In this document: in pieces, positions 26,287 to 35,480 of the stretch
Position numbering within the stretch: position 1 is the first letter of the stretch
How the letters are laid out: every line of letters starts with the position of its first letter
Assembly (NCBI GenBank): GCA_023429135.1
Contig: JAEYWD010000021.1
Span: forward strand, 1-64,000
Direction: 5' to 3'
Length of the DNA: 64,000 nucleotides
Origin: Bacteroidota bacterium
GTDB lineage: Bacteria; Bacteroidota; Bacteroidia; Bacteroidales; JAAUTT01
The notes under the pieces: generated by a model
What the model was told of the DNA's origin: nothing
Databases searched by the model: none
The model's input: only the letters and a program-made list of their open reading frames with translations
Translations under genes and position numbers: made by a program

Positions 26287-29200
26287 TTACAATGTAAGTC
26301 TTAATCCGAGCATAAAAGAACGAGACGTAGGTACAGAACCTCTATCTAGTCCCAAAGTCCTGGGATTTGCAGAATAATATTCAGGATCAAGTCCGGAGTA
26401 TTTAGTCATCGTAAACAAATTGGTTATCTGCAAATAAACATTCAGATTGCTAACTTTAATTGCGTTAAGCATTGATTTTGGCAAATTATAGCCAACCTGC
26501 AGATTTTTCAATCTTAAGAAAGAACCATCTTCAACAAAGGCCGATGAATTTTGTTGCGACACTGAGTTTATGTCATACATTGGTAATGTTGCGTCAGCAT
26601 TATTTTCCAAATATGGACTTCCCCATGATTTGTAAAGAGCATCTTTACTTAAGCCACCATCAAACTGACCATAATCGATCCATCTTCTCACATAATTGAT
26701 CATTTTATTGCCATAACTTCCATAAAATACCATGTTAAGATCAAAATTAGCATAAGAAAGATTAACATTCAAACCGCCTGTGAGTTTTGGATGAGGACTA
26801 CCAATAAAGGTTCTGTCATCTGAAGTAATTTTACCATCATTATTTACATCTCTGAATTTATAATGACCGGGTTTGTTATAGCCTGTTTCCAATATGTTTT
26901 CGGGGTATGCATTTGCTTCAGCAGCCGTTTGGAAAATGCCATCCACTACATAACCATAGAATTCTGGAAAAGCATGTCCAATTGCGGCCCGTGAATAGTC
27001 GACCTGGCGTTCACTTGCTGTAGTTAGGAATTCCTTCTCATTATCGGTAAGTTTGGTAACCTCATTTTTGTAATGCGATAAAGTTGCACTAACATTGTAT
27101 TTGAATTTGCTATCCTTAGCAGCATTTGAGTAACCCAGTTCAATATCAAAACCGGTATTCTCCATATCCCCAATATTTATGAAAGGTTGATTGGCAACAC
27201 CTGATACCTGAGGTTTGTTAGGCTGATAAAGCATGTCAGTTGTTTTTCTTTTCCATAAATCAATTCTAAATGACAACGCGTTATCTAAGAAACGGCTATC
27301 AAGACCAATGTTAAAAGCGTTAGTTTTTTCCCATGTAACATCTTCGTTACCATATTGTTGTGGTTGAAAGCCTGCTGCCAAACCGCTTGTAGATCCGTCA
27401 ATCGGATAACTTGATTGTATCTTATTATAAGAAAAGGTTGTAAAGCTATTGTAATCCCCAATACGGTCATTACCTGATTTTCCCCAACCTCCAAGTATTT
27501 TTAAGAAGTTTACTACATTTTTGGCTCCCGCCATAAAGTTTTCTTCAGAAACTACCCAACCTGCTGAAATAGCCGGAAATACACCGTAACGAGAATTTTT
27601 GGAAAAACGGGACGAACCGTCGCGACGTACTACCATTTCTAAAAGATATTTATCGCCTAAAGAGTAGTTTACCCGTCCAAATTGAGAGAAGAGAGACCAT
27701 TCTGAAGCGTAGCCGCTATTAGTTATACTAGCTTCACCTGAATTTAACTGCATATATTCAAAACTGTTAAGGAAAAAGGTGGATCTCCCAGCCCTTGCTT
27801 CAGTATAGGTACTGGAAATAGCTTCAGTCCCAGCTAACAGACTTAACCGATGAATTCCAAAAGCTTTTTCATATGCTAAGGTGTTTACCCAGTTCCATTG
27901 TAAATTGTTAAAGGTGTTTATGGCCAAAGCGTCATTTGAACGGGATTCCGCAAATTCAGGGTTAGCCAGAGTAGTATATTTTTGGTTTGTTTGACCATAG
28001 TCAAATCCAAAAAGTGATTTAAAAGTTAAGCCTTTAATTAATTTTGCTTCAGCATAAAAATTACCCATTGCGCGTGAATACTTGTCATAATTGTTTTTAT
28101 TACGAGTTAGCATCGCCACGGGATTCTCTGCATTACCAAATCCTGAACCGGATTTTGTGCCGGCAAAAAATCCTTGAATGTCGTAAACCGGTATAATAGG
28201 TTGTATACGATAAGCCTGCGAAATAGGGGCTCCTTCACCATCATTACCCATATCACCAACTTTGTTAGTAAAAGTAGCGCTCAGAGATTGCCCTACTTTC
28301 AACCAATTGGTAACATTGGCATCTGCATTTGAACGGAATGAGTACCTTTTAAAATTGGTGTGAATCAAAATACCCTGAATATCCGCATATCCGGCTGAGA
28401 AAGCATAAGTAGCCTTTTGGCCACCTCCTGAAATTGAAAGGTCATATTCCTGTGTTTTGCCGGTTTGATAAATTTCGTCATACCAATTGGTCCCAGCTTT
28501 ATTGGCCTTAGTAATCTTATTTGTTACAAAATTATAAGAAGCAGGGTCAGTTCCGGGATCACCTTCAAATGCACCAACCGGTGTAAGGTAGTCGGGTAGT
28601 ATAGGTTTATTATTAGAATCTGGTTTGTAAAGAGCATTAGGCCTTGCTGCACCTTTGTTGTCTGCTCTTAGCCATACTGATTCTGCATACTCCTGTGCAT
28701 TCAACATGTCATATTGGTTAATGGCTTGGGAAGCACCTACTCTTGTAGAGAAAGTAATATTTGGTTTGTCATTCGCTTTTCCTCTTTTAGTAGTAACCAA
28801 GATAACACCGTTTGCACCACGTGTTCCGTAAATAGCAGATGATGTGGCGTCTTTAAGAACTGAAATAGATTCAATGTCGTTTGGATTAAGAGAAGAACCT
28901 GGGTCTGAAGGAACACCGTCAATCACGTATAATGGTTTACTGTCATTGATTGTACCCATCCCACGAACACGTACAAATGCATCTCCACCAGGAGTGTTTG
29001 AATTAGTAACTGATACACCTGCAACTTGGCCCTGCATACGCCCAAGGGCTGATGAAGCTGTTGAGATATTTAAATCCTCTGACTTCATTGTTGAAACGGC
29101 ACCTGTTAATTCACCTCTTAAGCGGGTACCATAACCAACAACAACAATTTCCTGCAACTCCTGAGTTTCTTCAACTAATGTTACATTAATGCTCTTTTGG

Positions 29201-29865
29201 CCTGCAAGAGCAACTTCCTGAGTCTGGAAACCCACAAACGACAATATAAGCGTTGCATTGGGATCGGGAACGTTTAATGTAAATGAACCGTTAATGTCGG
29301 TTGTAGTACCAATGGTTGTACCTTTAACCACAACGTTAACACCGGGAAGCGGCTGACCATCCGCCGACGATATGATTTGTCCGGTAACAGAAACCTGCTG
29401 GAGCAACACGTTTCTGAGAGGGCTGATGGCTTCCATGTCGATTACTTCACGATTCAAAACTGCTTCGTGGGTAATAGCAGGTAAGCGGTAAATTAAATTT
29501 CTTTTTCCAGTAAGAACAATGTGATTGTCAACTGAAGTATAGCGGATTTCGGAGTCTGCCATTAATTGATCAAGCACTTCTACCAGGGCGCAGTCTTTGA
29601 CATTGATATCAACTTTTTTGTTAACATCAATTTTCGAATCGCTATAAACAAAGGTGTAGTCACTCTGTTTTTCGATTTCCTTCAAAGCTTGTTTGAGGGA
29701 CACATTTTTTAGCGTTAAGCTAATTTTGGCTGATTGAGATAAGCCAGTGGCGTATACCTGCATTAAGGATACCGCCATAAGAACTAAAGTAAGCCTCATA
29801 ATTAAACATACTTTACTGCACTTGTTCCGTTTCGCGGAAAAGTTGCTTTTAAACTTTTTTTTCAT
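26287..29865 (-). CDS. SusC/RagA TonB-linked outer-membrane transporter with STN domain
   Basis: A 1192-residue TonB-dependent transporter. After a 22-residue positively charged extension and a signal segment (MRLTLVLMAVSLMQVYA) comes an STN signalling domain (about residues 48-115), a carboxypeptidase-regulatory-like domain (VTGQIISSADGQPLPGVNVV), the TonB box/plug with EEIVVVGYGTRLRGELTGAV and SVLKDATSSAIYGTRGANGV, then the barrel ending RSFMLGLRLTL. The STN domain is the part that reports transport to FecR anti-sigma factors, fitting the sigma/FecR genes upstream. Its start codon is overlapped by a promoter on the opposite strand. Confidence 0.95.
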   Translation of the reverse strand: MKKKFKSNFSAKRNKCSKVCLIMRLTLVLMAVSLMQVYATGLSQSAKISLTLKNVSLKQALKEIEKQSDYTFVYSDSKIDVNKKVDINVKDCALVEVLDQLMADSEIRYTSVDNHIVLTGKRNLIYRLPAITHEAVLNREVIDMEAISPLRNVLLQQVSVTGQIISSADGQPLPGVNVVVKGTTIGTTTDINGSFTLNVPDPNATLILSFVGFQTQEVALAGQKSINVTLVEETQELQEIVVVGYGTRLRGELTGAVSTMKSEDLNISTASSALGRMQGQVAGVSVTNSNTPGGDAFVRVRGMGTINDSKPLYVIDGVPSDPGSSLNPNDIESISVLKDATSSAIYGTRGANGVILVTTKRGKANDKPNITFSTRVGASQAINQYDMLNAQEYAESVWLRADNKGAARPNALYKPDSNNKPILPDYLTPVGAFEGDPGTDPASYNFVTNKITKANKAGTNWYDEIYQTGKTQEYDLSISGGGQKATYAFSAGYADIQGILIHTNFKRYSFRSNADANVTNWLKVGQSLSATFTNKVGDMGNDGEGAPISQAYRIQPIIPVYDIQGFFAGTKSGSGFGNAENPVAMLTRNKNNYDKYSRAMGNFYAEAKLIKGLTFKSLFGFDYGQTNQKYTTLANPEFAESRSNDALAINTFNNLQWNWVNTLAYEKAFGIHRLSLLAGTEAISSTYTEARAGRSTFFLNSFEYMQLNSGEASITNSGYASEWSLFSQFGRVNYSLGDKYLLEMVVRRDGSSRFSKNSRYGVFPAISAGWVVSEENFMAGAKNVVNFLKILGGWGKSGNDRIGDYNSFTTFSYNKIQSSYPIDGSTSGLAAGFQPQQYGNEDVTWEKTNAFNIGLDSRFLDNALSFRIDLWKRKTTDMLYQPNKPQVSGVANQPFINIGDMENTGFDIELGYSNAAKDSKFKYNVSATLSHYKNEVTKLTDNEKEFLTTASERQVDYSRAAIGHAFPEFYGYVVDGIFQTAAEANAYPENILETGYNKPGHYKFRDVNNDGKITSDDRTFIGSPHPKLTGGLNVNLSYANFDLNMVFYGSYGNKMINYVRRWIDYGQFDGGLSKDALYKSWGSPYLENNADATLPMYDINSVSQQNSSAFVEDGSFLRLKNLQVGYNLPKSMLNAIKVSNLNVYLQITNLFTMTKYSGLDPEYYSANPRTLGLDRGSVPTSRSFMLGLRLTL

Positions 29866-29872
29866 ACATTTG
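29843..29872 (+). promoter_or_regulatory. Antisense promoter over susC start, locus 1
   Basis: On the plus strand, opposite to susC, TTG at 29843-29845 and TACATTTG at 29865-29872 match the -33 and -7 consensus with an exact 19-base spacer. The -7 element overlaps the complement of the susC start codon (29863-29865). Transcription would start near 29878 and run into the fecR-susC gap. Confidence 0.65.
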
Positions 29873-29877
29873 CATTA

Positions 29878-29979
29878 GTTAGTTAAACATAAAGTATTTA
29901 CAAAAGCATTGTGCGGCCAAACACTTTGCTTATGTATATTTTTGTATCGGGAGATGTGCCAGCATATCCCGATTTTTTT
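29878..29979 (+). ncRNA. Candidate cis-antisense small RNA, SusC locus 1
   Basis: This is a predicted transcript of about 100 nt between the antisense promoter (29843-29872) and an intrinsic terminator: ATCGGGA (29946-29952) and TCCCGAT (29967-29973) with an inner ATG/CAT pairing, followed by a T-tract at 29973-29979. It would be complementary to nearly the entire leader between the fecR stop and the susC start. No plus-strand gene upstream needs this terminator. The same layout occurs at SusC locus 2. DonS-type antisense RNAs at Bacteroides polysaccharide loci are a known precedent. Ends are estimates. Confidence 0.55.
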
Positions 29980-31030
29980 ATTCCGTTATTTCATTGTTTT
30001 CATCATCATCATTATTGGGTTCATATATTCTTTTGTGAGTACCATCAAGATCTTCCACTTTAAATGTAATTCCCGATGTGTATTGTAGCAGTTTAATAAC
30101 CTCTTCAATGTTTTCATCTTTCACAGTTAATGTGTATCTATCTTCGATATGTCTGGTTTTGCCTACAACTTCAACCTGAACACCATACCATCTCTGAAGT
30201 TTAGCCAAAACGCCATCGATTGATTCATTGTCGAAGACCAGTTTACCATTTTTCCAGGAGGTACTTTTGTCAACATTAACTGTTTCAACTTTTATCTGCT
30301 CTGCCGAAATAGAGAAAATAGCTTTCTGCTGGGGTTTAACCAAAACAGGCGGCGCTTTGTTTTCTTTATCCGTATTATTTTCTATACTTACCAGACCGGT
30401 AACCAGGGTGGTTTCGATTGTTTTGTCGCCCGGATAGGATTTAACGTTGAAAACAGTGCCTAAAACCTTAATGTCAAGTTTGTAGGTCTTTACAATAAAA
30501 GGCCGGGTTGCATCTTTTACAACACTGAAATAGGCTTCTCCGCAAAGAAAAACTTCACGAACAGGTTGATTGAATTTTTTGCGGTACTTAATTTTGGTAT
30601 CGGCATTTAACCAAACTCTGGAACCATCGGGCAAGGTGAACTCTTTTCGTTGTCCTTTTTCCGATACTACTTCAGTATATGGATTTAGACCAGAGTTGTT
30701 TAAAATAAGAAATCCGAAAATTCCCAACGAAATAAACATTAGAATTGATGCAGCAATAGCAAAATTACTTCTGCGCCATTTTCTTTCTGAAGTATAATGG
30801 TCAATGCTGTATATCTGCTTATCCGGAATGTTGGCTTTAGTTTTAATTACATCAAACATTTTATTTGTATCAGGAGCGTTTTCTTTCGATTTGATATCCG
30901 AGAAACGATCCCAAACTTCTGCCATCTTTCCGTTTATCTCCGAGTTGTTCAGCAGTTCTGCCTCTTCTTCCCCGGATGTAAAGCCGTAAAGATATTTTTT
31001 TACAAAAGTTATGTTGAAATAAAATGCCAT
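29978..31030 (-). CDS. FecR-family anti-sigma factor (copy adjacent to susC)
   Basis: A 350-residue single-pass inner-membrane regulator. The N-terminal cytosolic part (residues 1-85) would hold the ECF sigma; a membrane segment follows (SILMFISLGIFGFLILNNSG), then the periplasmic FecR domain (TLPDGSRVWLNADTKIKY, GEAYFSVVKDATRPFIVKTY, LGTVFNVKSYPGDKTIETTL) and a C-terminal STN-like DUF4974 domain (RYTLTVKDENIEEVIKLLQY). It is closely similar to the next FecR upstream, so the two arose by tandem duplication. It lies 173 bases after that copy, so it may have its own promoter. Its stop is next to a hairpin used by the candidate antisense RNA. Confidence 0.92.
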   Translation of the reverse strand: MAFYFNITFVKKYLYGFTSGEEEAELLNNSEINGKMAEVWDRFSDIKSKENAPDTNKMFDVIKTKANIPDKQIYSIDHYTSERKWRRSNFAIAASILMFISLGIFGFLILNNSGLNPYTEVVSEKGQRKEFTLPDGSRVWLNADTKIKYRKKFNQPVREVFLCGEAYFSVVKDATRPFIVKTYKLDIKVLGTVFNVKSYPGDKTIETTLVTGLVSIENNTDKENKAPPVLVKPQQKAIFSISAEQIKVETVNVDKSTSWKNGKLVFDNESIDGVLAKLQRWYGVQVEVVGKTRHIEDRYTLTVKDENIEEVIKLLQYTSGITFKVEDLDGTHKRIYEPNNDDDENNEITE

Positions 31031-31054
31031 AGTTAATTAGTAGAATCTTCTTTA

Positions 31055-31070
31055 TTATGTATACACATAA
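31055..31070. promoter_or_regulatory. Small palindrome upstream of the second fecR
   Basis: TTATGT and ACATAA arms (31055-31060 and 31065-31070) flank ATAC. The dyad lies 25-40 bases upstream of the fecR start at 31030, close to a CCTTAAGG palindrome at about 31083-31090. It could be an operator or an RNA hairpin; evidence is limited to symmetry and position. Confidence 0.3.
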
Positions 31071-31203
31071 AAGATGTCTTCCCCTTAAGGCACTTTTAAC
31101 TTTTTTTACGATTTTTTTGAAAATAGTTGCAGTTCGCTGATTATCAATCTAATTTTGTTGTGTTTTTTGGCTGCGGTCAATGATCTGTCGACTGTCGTCT
31201 TCT

Positions 31204-32175
31204 TTATTGAACCGGTCTATATAATTTGGGAGAAGAACCATCCGTGCTGCTTATACTAAACGTTAATGGCGATGTTAATTGCAATAGCCTTATAACTTCT
31301 TCGATGTTTTCGTCTTTTACCATTAATGTATACCTTTCCTTAAGGGCAGTGGTATCATCTTTCTGTAACTCCAGATTTACTTTTAAACCATACCACCGTT
31401 CCAGTTTTCGTAGAACAGAACCAATAGATTCATTGTCAAACACCAACTTCCCGTTCTTCCAACAGGTAGTTTTTTCGCAATTTGTTCTTTCTATTTTGAT
31501 ACTATCGTTGTATAGTGAGAAAATTGCTTTCTGTTTAGGATACAGTATAACTGGTTTTTTGCTGTTTTCGTTTTCTTTCTTCTCAAGGGTAACACATCCT
31601 GTAACCAATGTAGTTTCGCAAGTACGGTCTTCGGGGTACGATTTAACATTGAAAACTGTTCCTAATACCCTTATATTTAATCTGGAAGTTTTAACTATAA
31701 AAGGTCTATGGTGATCTTTAACTACGCTAAAATAGGCCTCCCCGGCTAATTTAATTTCTCTGATGGAGTCGTTGAATTTTTTCCGGTAACTGATTTTTGT
31801 ATCGGCATTGAGCCATACTCTTGATCCATCGGGCAGGGTGAGCTCTTTTTTGTGCCCTTTTGCGGAGTATACAGTGATTTCGGGATTGTAAAAATGTTGA
31901 AATGTAAAAACACCCAAAGTAATTAAAACGGCTACTCCGGCTGCAATGCAAAGTTTAATAATGAGTTTGGGTGTTCTTTTTTGAGGAGAGGGAATATTTG
32001 CTTTATTAATAATGTTGTCCAGAAGTTTGTTTGAGTCAGGAATATCTTTATTTTTTATGTCGGTAAAATCATTCCATGCCTCAAAAAGAGCCATGTTAAC
32101 TTTAGGATTTTCCATGAGTGCTTTCTCTTCTTCGGGAGAAGTAAAACTATAAAGATATTTTTGTAGTTGAAGCAT
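31204..32175 (-). CDS. FecR-family anti-sigma factor (copy adjacent to the sigma gene)
   Basis: A 323-residue FecR protein with the same plan as its downstream neighbour: a short cytosolic N-terminus, a membrane segment (LCIAAGVAVLITLGVFTFQH), a periplasmic FecR domain (TLPDGSRVWLNADTKISY, GEAYFSVVKDHHRPFIVKT, LGTVFNVKSYPEDRTCETTL) and a C-terminal domain (RYTLMVKDENIEEVIRLLQL). The strongest identity between the two copies is in the periplasmic part. Its cytosolic part is shorter than that of the other copy. It begins 57 bases after the sigma stop. Confidence 0.92.
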   Translation of the reverse strand: MLQLQKYLYSFTSPEEEKALMENPKVNMALFEAWNDFTDIKNKDIPDSNKLLDNIINKANIPSPQKRTPKLIIKLCIAAGVAVLITLGVFTFQHFYNPEITVYSAKGHKKELTLPDGSRVWLNADTKISYRKKFNDSIREIKLAGEAYFSVVKDHHRPFIVKTSRLNIRVLGTVFNVKSYPEDRTCETTLVTGCVTLEKKENENSKKPVILYPKQKAIFSLYNDSIKIERTNCEKTTCWKNGKLVFDNESIGSVLRKLERWYGLKVNLELQKDDTTALKERYTLMVKDENIEEVIRLLQLTSPLTFSISSTDGSSPKLYRPVQ

Positions 32176-32212
32176 ATTACGGAAAAATAAATTCCGGTGC
32201 TAACTTAAGAAA

Positions 32213-32231
32213 AATTGTATAAAATACAATT
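32213..32231. other. AT-rich hairpin between sigma and first fecR
   Basis: AATTGTAT (32213-32220) and ATACAATT (32224-32231) form a perfect dyad with an AAA loop directly after the sigma stop. On the minus strand it is followed by a short T-rich run. It is too AT-rich to be a strong terminator but could reduce read-through into the fecR genes. Confidence 0.35.
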
Positions 32232-32232
32232 A

Positions 32233-32760
32233 TTATTTTGTTCGATTTTTTAACCACTTTAAAGCCAGGTGGATATGGGCTTCGACGGTTTTCTCGGAAA
32301 TGTTTAGTTCAGAGGCAATTTGAGGGTAGGTGAGACCTTCTTCTCTGCTCTTTTTAAAAATAAGTTTTCGTCGGGGTGGCAAGCTTTCTATTGCTTGCTG
32401 AATGTTGGATTCCAGATCGTTGTAAATAACCGATTCTTCGGTATTGTTTTCGGTTTCGGAACAATATGGTAGTACAAAATCAATAAAAGCCTGATGGCTA
32501 ATTTTATCGCGGTTTAAGTTGAAGATGTAATTTTTGGTTATGGTGAATAAATATGAATTAAAAGAAAGTGCTTCATTAAGCTGCTTCCTGTTATTCCAAA
32601 TGCGAATAAACACTTCCTGAACTACTTCTTCGGCCTCTTGCTTATTTCGGAGAAACCTGTAAGCAAAGTAATAAACTTTTAAACGGTATCTAAAAAAAAG
32701 TTTTTTGAAGGCATCAGGATCATCACATTTTATTGCAAGCAATAAATTTCTTTCGTCCAT
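32233..32760 (-). CDS. ECF RNA polymerase sigma factor
   Basis: A 175-residue extracytoplasmic-function sigma factor of the Bacteroidota FecI-like group. Region 2 spans about residues 20-85 (FRYRLKVYYFAYRFLRNKQE, AEEVVQEVFIRIWNNRKQLN), and region 4 about 115-170 (IESLPPRRKLIFKKSREEGL, TYPQIASELNISEKTVEAHI). It heads the sigma-FecR-FecR-SusC-SusD set and should activate the SusC operon when FecR releases it. It has a good housekeeping promoter of its own at 32819-32848. Confidence 0.93.
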   Translation of the reverse strand: MDERNLLLAIKCDDPDAFKKLFFRYRLKVYYFAYRFLRNKQEAEEVVQEVFIRIWNNRKQLNEALSFNSYLFTITKNYIFNLNRDKISHQAFIDFVLPYCSETENNTEESVIYNDLESNIQQAIESLPPRRKLIFKKSREEGLTYPQIASELNISEKTVEAHIHLALKWLKNRTK

Positions 32761-32818
32761 TCAAGTTTCCGTAATTAGTTTTTCAGTCGTAAAATCTTAG
32801 TAGTAGATTTCTTTTTAA

Positions 32819-32848
32819 CAAATCTATAAAAACTAATGAATAAACAAA
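32819..32848 (-). promoter_or_regulatory. Sigma-A promoter of ECF sigma gene
   Basis: On the minus strand TTTG (complement of 32845-32848) and TAGATTTG (complement of 32819-32826) have an 18-base spacer and match the Bacteroidota consensus. The predicted start is near 32813, about 50 bases before the sigma ATG. Confidence 0.65.
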
Positions 32849-32881
32849 GAATTTTATTGAATGTTTTTTATCATTTTAAAA

Positions 32882-33937
32882 TTATTGAAGATTTGAAATA
32901 TCTACATCCTTCATTGCGTTTGCTTTAAGTTGTTTGAAGTCGTATCGGTTCTTATAGACATCGCAGGCAAGGTAGAGCGCCTGACGGAACGAATTTTCTG
33001 AAGCAACGTCTTTTCCAACCAGTTCGTAAGCTGTTCCATGTGCAGGAGAAGTGCGTACGATTGGTAAACCGGCGGTAAAATTCACACCATCTTCAAAAAC
33101 AAGCGATTTGAAAGGAGTAAGTCCCTGATCGTGGTACATTGCCAGAACGGCATCGAATTTTGTAAAGCTGTCCGATCCAAAGAATCCATCAGCAGGAAAA
33201 GGTCCGAATGCAAGAATTCCCTGTTCTTTTGCTTTTTCGATTGCAGGAATAATAGTATCAATCTCTTCGCGACCAATAAGACCCTCGTCACCAGCATGAG
33301 GATTTAATGCAAGAACAGCGATCCGGGGCTTTCTTACAGCAAAATCCAGCATAAGCGACTGATTCAGTAATTTCAGTTTGGATATGATATTTTCAACAGT
33401 AATGAGCGACGGTACCTGCGAAATAGGAACGTGTCCCGTAACAATAGCTACTTTGACAAGTTCACTTACCATAATCATCAATACTTCTTTTGCACCGAAC
33501 TGTTCTTTCAAAAATTCGGTATGACCTGCAAATGAGAAAGATTCGGACTGAATGTTGCTTTTGTTGATGGGGCCGGTTACCAACACGTCTATTTTGTTGC
33601 TTTTAAGGTCTGCAATTGCAGCCTGCAGGCTTATTAACGAGGCTTCGCCGGCTTGTGGGGTGGATTTGCCAAGTTCAACACGAACATTATCATCAAGACA
33701 ATTAATTATATTGGCCTTACGGTTATGAGCTTCGTCGGCTGCCCTTACTGAAGTGAGGGAAAGGTTATTCATGTTAAGCGCTTTCCGGTGATAAGCCACA
33801 ACTTTAGGTGAACCATAAATAATAGGTGTACACATTTCGTAAACACGCGAGTCGAGAAGTGTTTTTAAGATTACTTCGTAACTTATTCCATTGATGTCAC
33901 CTTGGGTAATACCCACACGTAGCCTATGTTCTTTCAT
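32882..33937 (-). CDS. pdxA: 4-Hydroxythreonine-4-phosphate dehydrogenase
   Basis: A 351-residue enzyme of pyridoxal-phosphate synthesis (DXP-dependent route), oxidising 4-phosphohydroxy-L-threonine. Motifs include the N-terminal GITQGDINGISYEVILKTL, the metal-binding His in SFAGHTEFLKEQFG, ALNPHAGDEGLIGREE, VLAMYHDQGLTPFKSLVFED, and RTSPAHGTAYELVGK (Ala where many homologues have Asp). Length is slightly above the E. coli enzyme. It starts 9 bases after the M17 peptidase gene, so they are probably cotranscribed. Confidence 0.95.
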   Translation of the reverse strand: MKEHRLRVGITQGDINGISYEVILKTLLDSRVYEMCTPIIYGSPKVVAYHRKALNMNNLSLTSVRAADEAHNRKANIINCLDDNVRVELGKSTPQAGEASLISLQAAIADLKSNKIDVLVTGPINKSNIQSESFSFAGHTEFLKEQFGAKEVLMIMVSELVKVAIVTGHVPISQVPSLITVENIISKLKLLNQSLMLDFAVRKPRIAVLALNPHAGDEGLIGREEIDTIIPAIEKAKEQGILAFGPFPADGFFGSDSFTKFDAVLAMYHDQGLTPFKSLVFEDGVNFTAGLPIVRTSPAHGTAYELVGKDVASENSFRQALYLACDVYKNRYDFKQLKANAMKDVDISNLQ

Positions 33938-33946
33938 ATTCTGATT

Positions 33947-35386
33947 TTATTTTGAACTTTGGTTTTTTAAAAAATTGTACAATAATCTCACTCCAACTCC
34001 ACTTCCACCTTTTCCATGATACGATCTTCCTTTTTTACTGAAGGAAGGCCCGGCAATATCAAGGTGAATAAACGGACCTGAGGTAAAGTGCTCAAGAAAT
34101 TTACCGGCGGTGATAGCTCCTGCTACGTCTCCACCTATATTTTTTAAATCGGCAATATCCGATTTGATCATTTCTCCATATTCTTCCCAAAACGGCAAAC
34201 GGGCAATGCGTTCGTATACTTCCCAACCCGCTTTTTCGAGTTTCTCGAAAGTGGCATTATCTGCGTTGCCCATGCCTGCCATGCCTAACTCGCCAATAGC
34301 TCTGTGGGCTGATCCGGTAAGGGTGGCAATGGTGATGGTAAGTTCGGGTTCGAATTGTTTGGCATATTCAAGCGCATCGGCGAGAATTAATCTGCCTTCA
34401 GCATCGGTATTAAGAACTTCGACCGTTTTGCCTCCGTACATGGTAATAACATCACCGGGTGAGTAGGAGTGGGCATCGAGGCGATTGTCAGTTGAAGGTG
34501 CTATTGCAATTACATAAACCGGAACATTGTTTTTAGCCAAAGCATACATTGTTGTAGCAACAGCAGCAGCTCCGGCCATGTCGCATTTCATGTAGTCCAT
34601 GCTGTCGGGGGTGGGCTTAAGACTTAAGCCTCCGCTATCATAAACCACGCCTTTGCCAACCAAAACGTAGGGTCTGGTATTTACAGCAGTGTCGGGTTTC
34701 CAGGTCATAACTGTAAAAGTGGGAGGTTCAACACTGCCTTTGTTTACAGCTAAAATTCCACCCATACTTAGGGTTTCAATTTTGGCTTTATCGAAAACTT
34801 CGGTTTTAAAGCCTGCTTCCTGTCCCATTTTTTCGAACTCTTTGGAGAGTTCTGTTGAACTAAGGGACGAGGCAGGCTCGTTTATCAGATTGCGCGCCCA
34901 CCAAACAGCACTTACAAGGGTGTTGAGTTCGTGGGCTTCAGCCTGACTGATCCGGGTGGACACCAGAGATATTTTTGTTATTTCGAAAGCTCTTTCGGCT
35001 TTATTTGAGAAATATTTGGTAAACTGATAATTGCTCAGGCACAATCCCTCAATAAAGGCTTTTGTGTGTGCGGTATCTTCGGCAGCATCGATAATCTGAA
35101 CCTCCGTTATCTTTTCCTTTGCCAATGTTTTATGAAGTCGGCAGGCCGAATTACGAAAAGCCTCGTTTATAGCAAAGCCTGAACTCTTTTCCTCCGGAAA
35201 CTGAAAAATCAACCAGTAGTTATATCTGTTGATATGGATGCTGGTCGTTTTTTTTGACAGGGAGGTTGTAATGTAATCTTTCTCGGGAGCTGTTAAGCCA
35301 AATGCATCAAGATTTATATCCTTCGAGGCAATGATTATGGATGTTATATTTTGTTCTTCCTTTTCCGCTAATAATATCTCTCTCAT
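33947..35386 (-). CDS. Leucyl aminopeptidase family protein (M17)
   Basis: A 479-residue cytosolic metallo-aminopeptidase removing N-terminal residues from peptides. The C-terminal catalytic domain holds the two-metal signature: VGKGVVYDSGGLSLKPTPDS (metal Lys/Asp), KCDMAGAAAV and the hallmark NTDAEGRLILADAL. The N-terminal half is less conserved, as usual. It precedes pdxA by 9 bases. Distinguishing PepA from other M17 members is not possible by eye, so no symbol is given. Confidence 0.92.
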   Translation of the reverse strand: MREILLAEKEEQNITSIIIASKDINLDAFGLTAPEKDYITTSLSKKTTSIHINRYNYWLIFQFPEEKSSGFAINEAFRNSACRLHKTLAKEKITEVQIIDAAEDTAHTKAFIEGLCLSNYQFTKYFSNKAERAFEITKISLVSTRISQAEAHELNTLVSAVWWARNLINEPASSLSSTELSKEFEKMGQEAGFKTEVFDKAKIETLSMGGILAVNKGSVEPPTFTVMTWKPDTAVNTRPYVLVGKGVVYDSGGLSLKPTPDSMDYMKCDMAGAAAVATTMYALAKNNVPVYVIAIAPSTDNRLDAHSYSPGDVITMYGGKTVEVLNTDAEGRLILADALEYAKQFEPELTITIATLTGSAHRAIGELGMAGMGNADNATFEKLEKAGWEVYERIARLPFWEEYGEMIKSDIADLKNIGGDVAGAITAGKFLEHFTSGPFIHLDIAGPSFSKKGRSYHGKGGSGVGVRLLYNFLKNQSSK

Positions 35387-35480
35387 ACTTTATATGGATA
35401 AATCTTTCACAATCTTGCAAAGATAAAGTAATTCTTTGTTCTTATAATAAATCGACTTGTCATTTTCCCGCAAGGACAAG

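Noticed and set aside
29946..29979. Sense terminator between fecR and susC in locus 1
   Set aside because: On the sense strand the hairpin is followed by A-rich sequence; the T-tract lies only on the antisense side.
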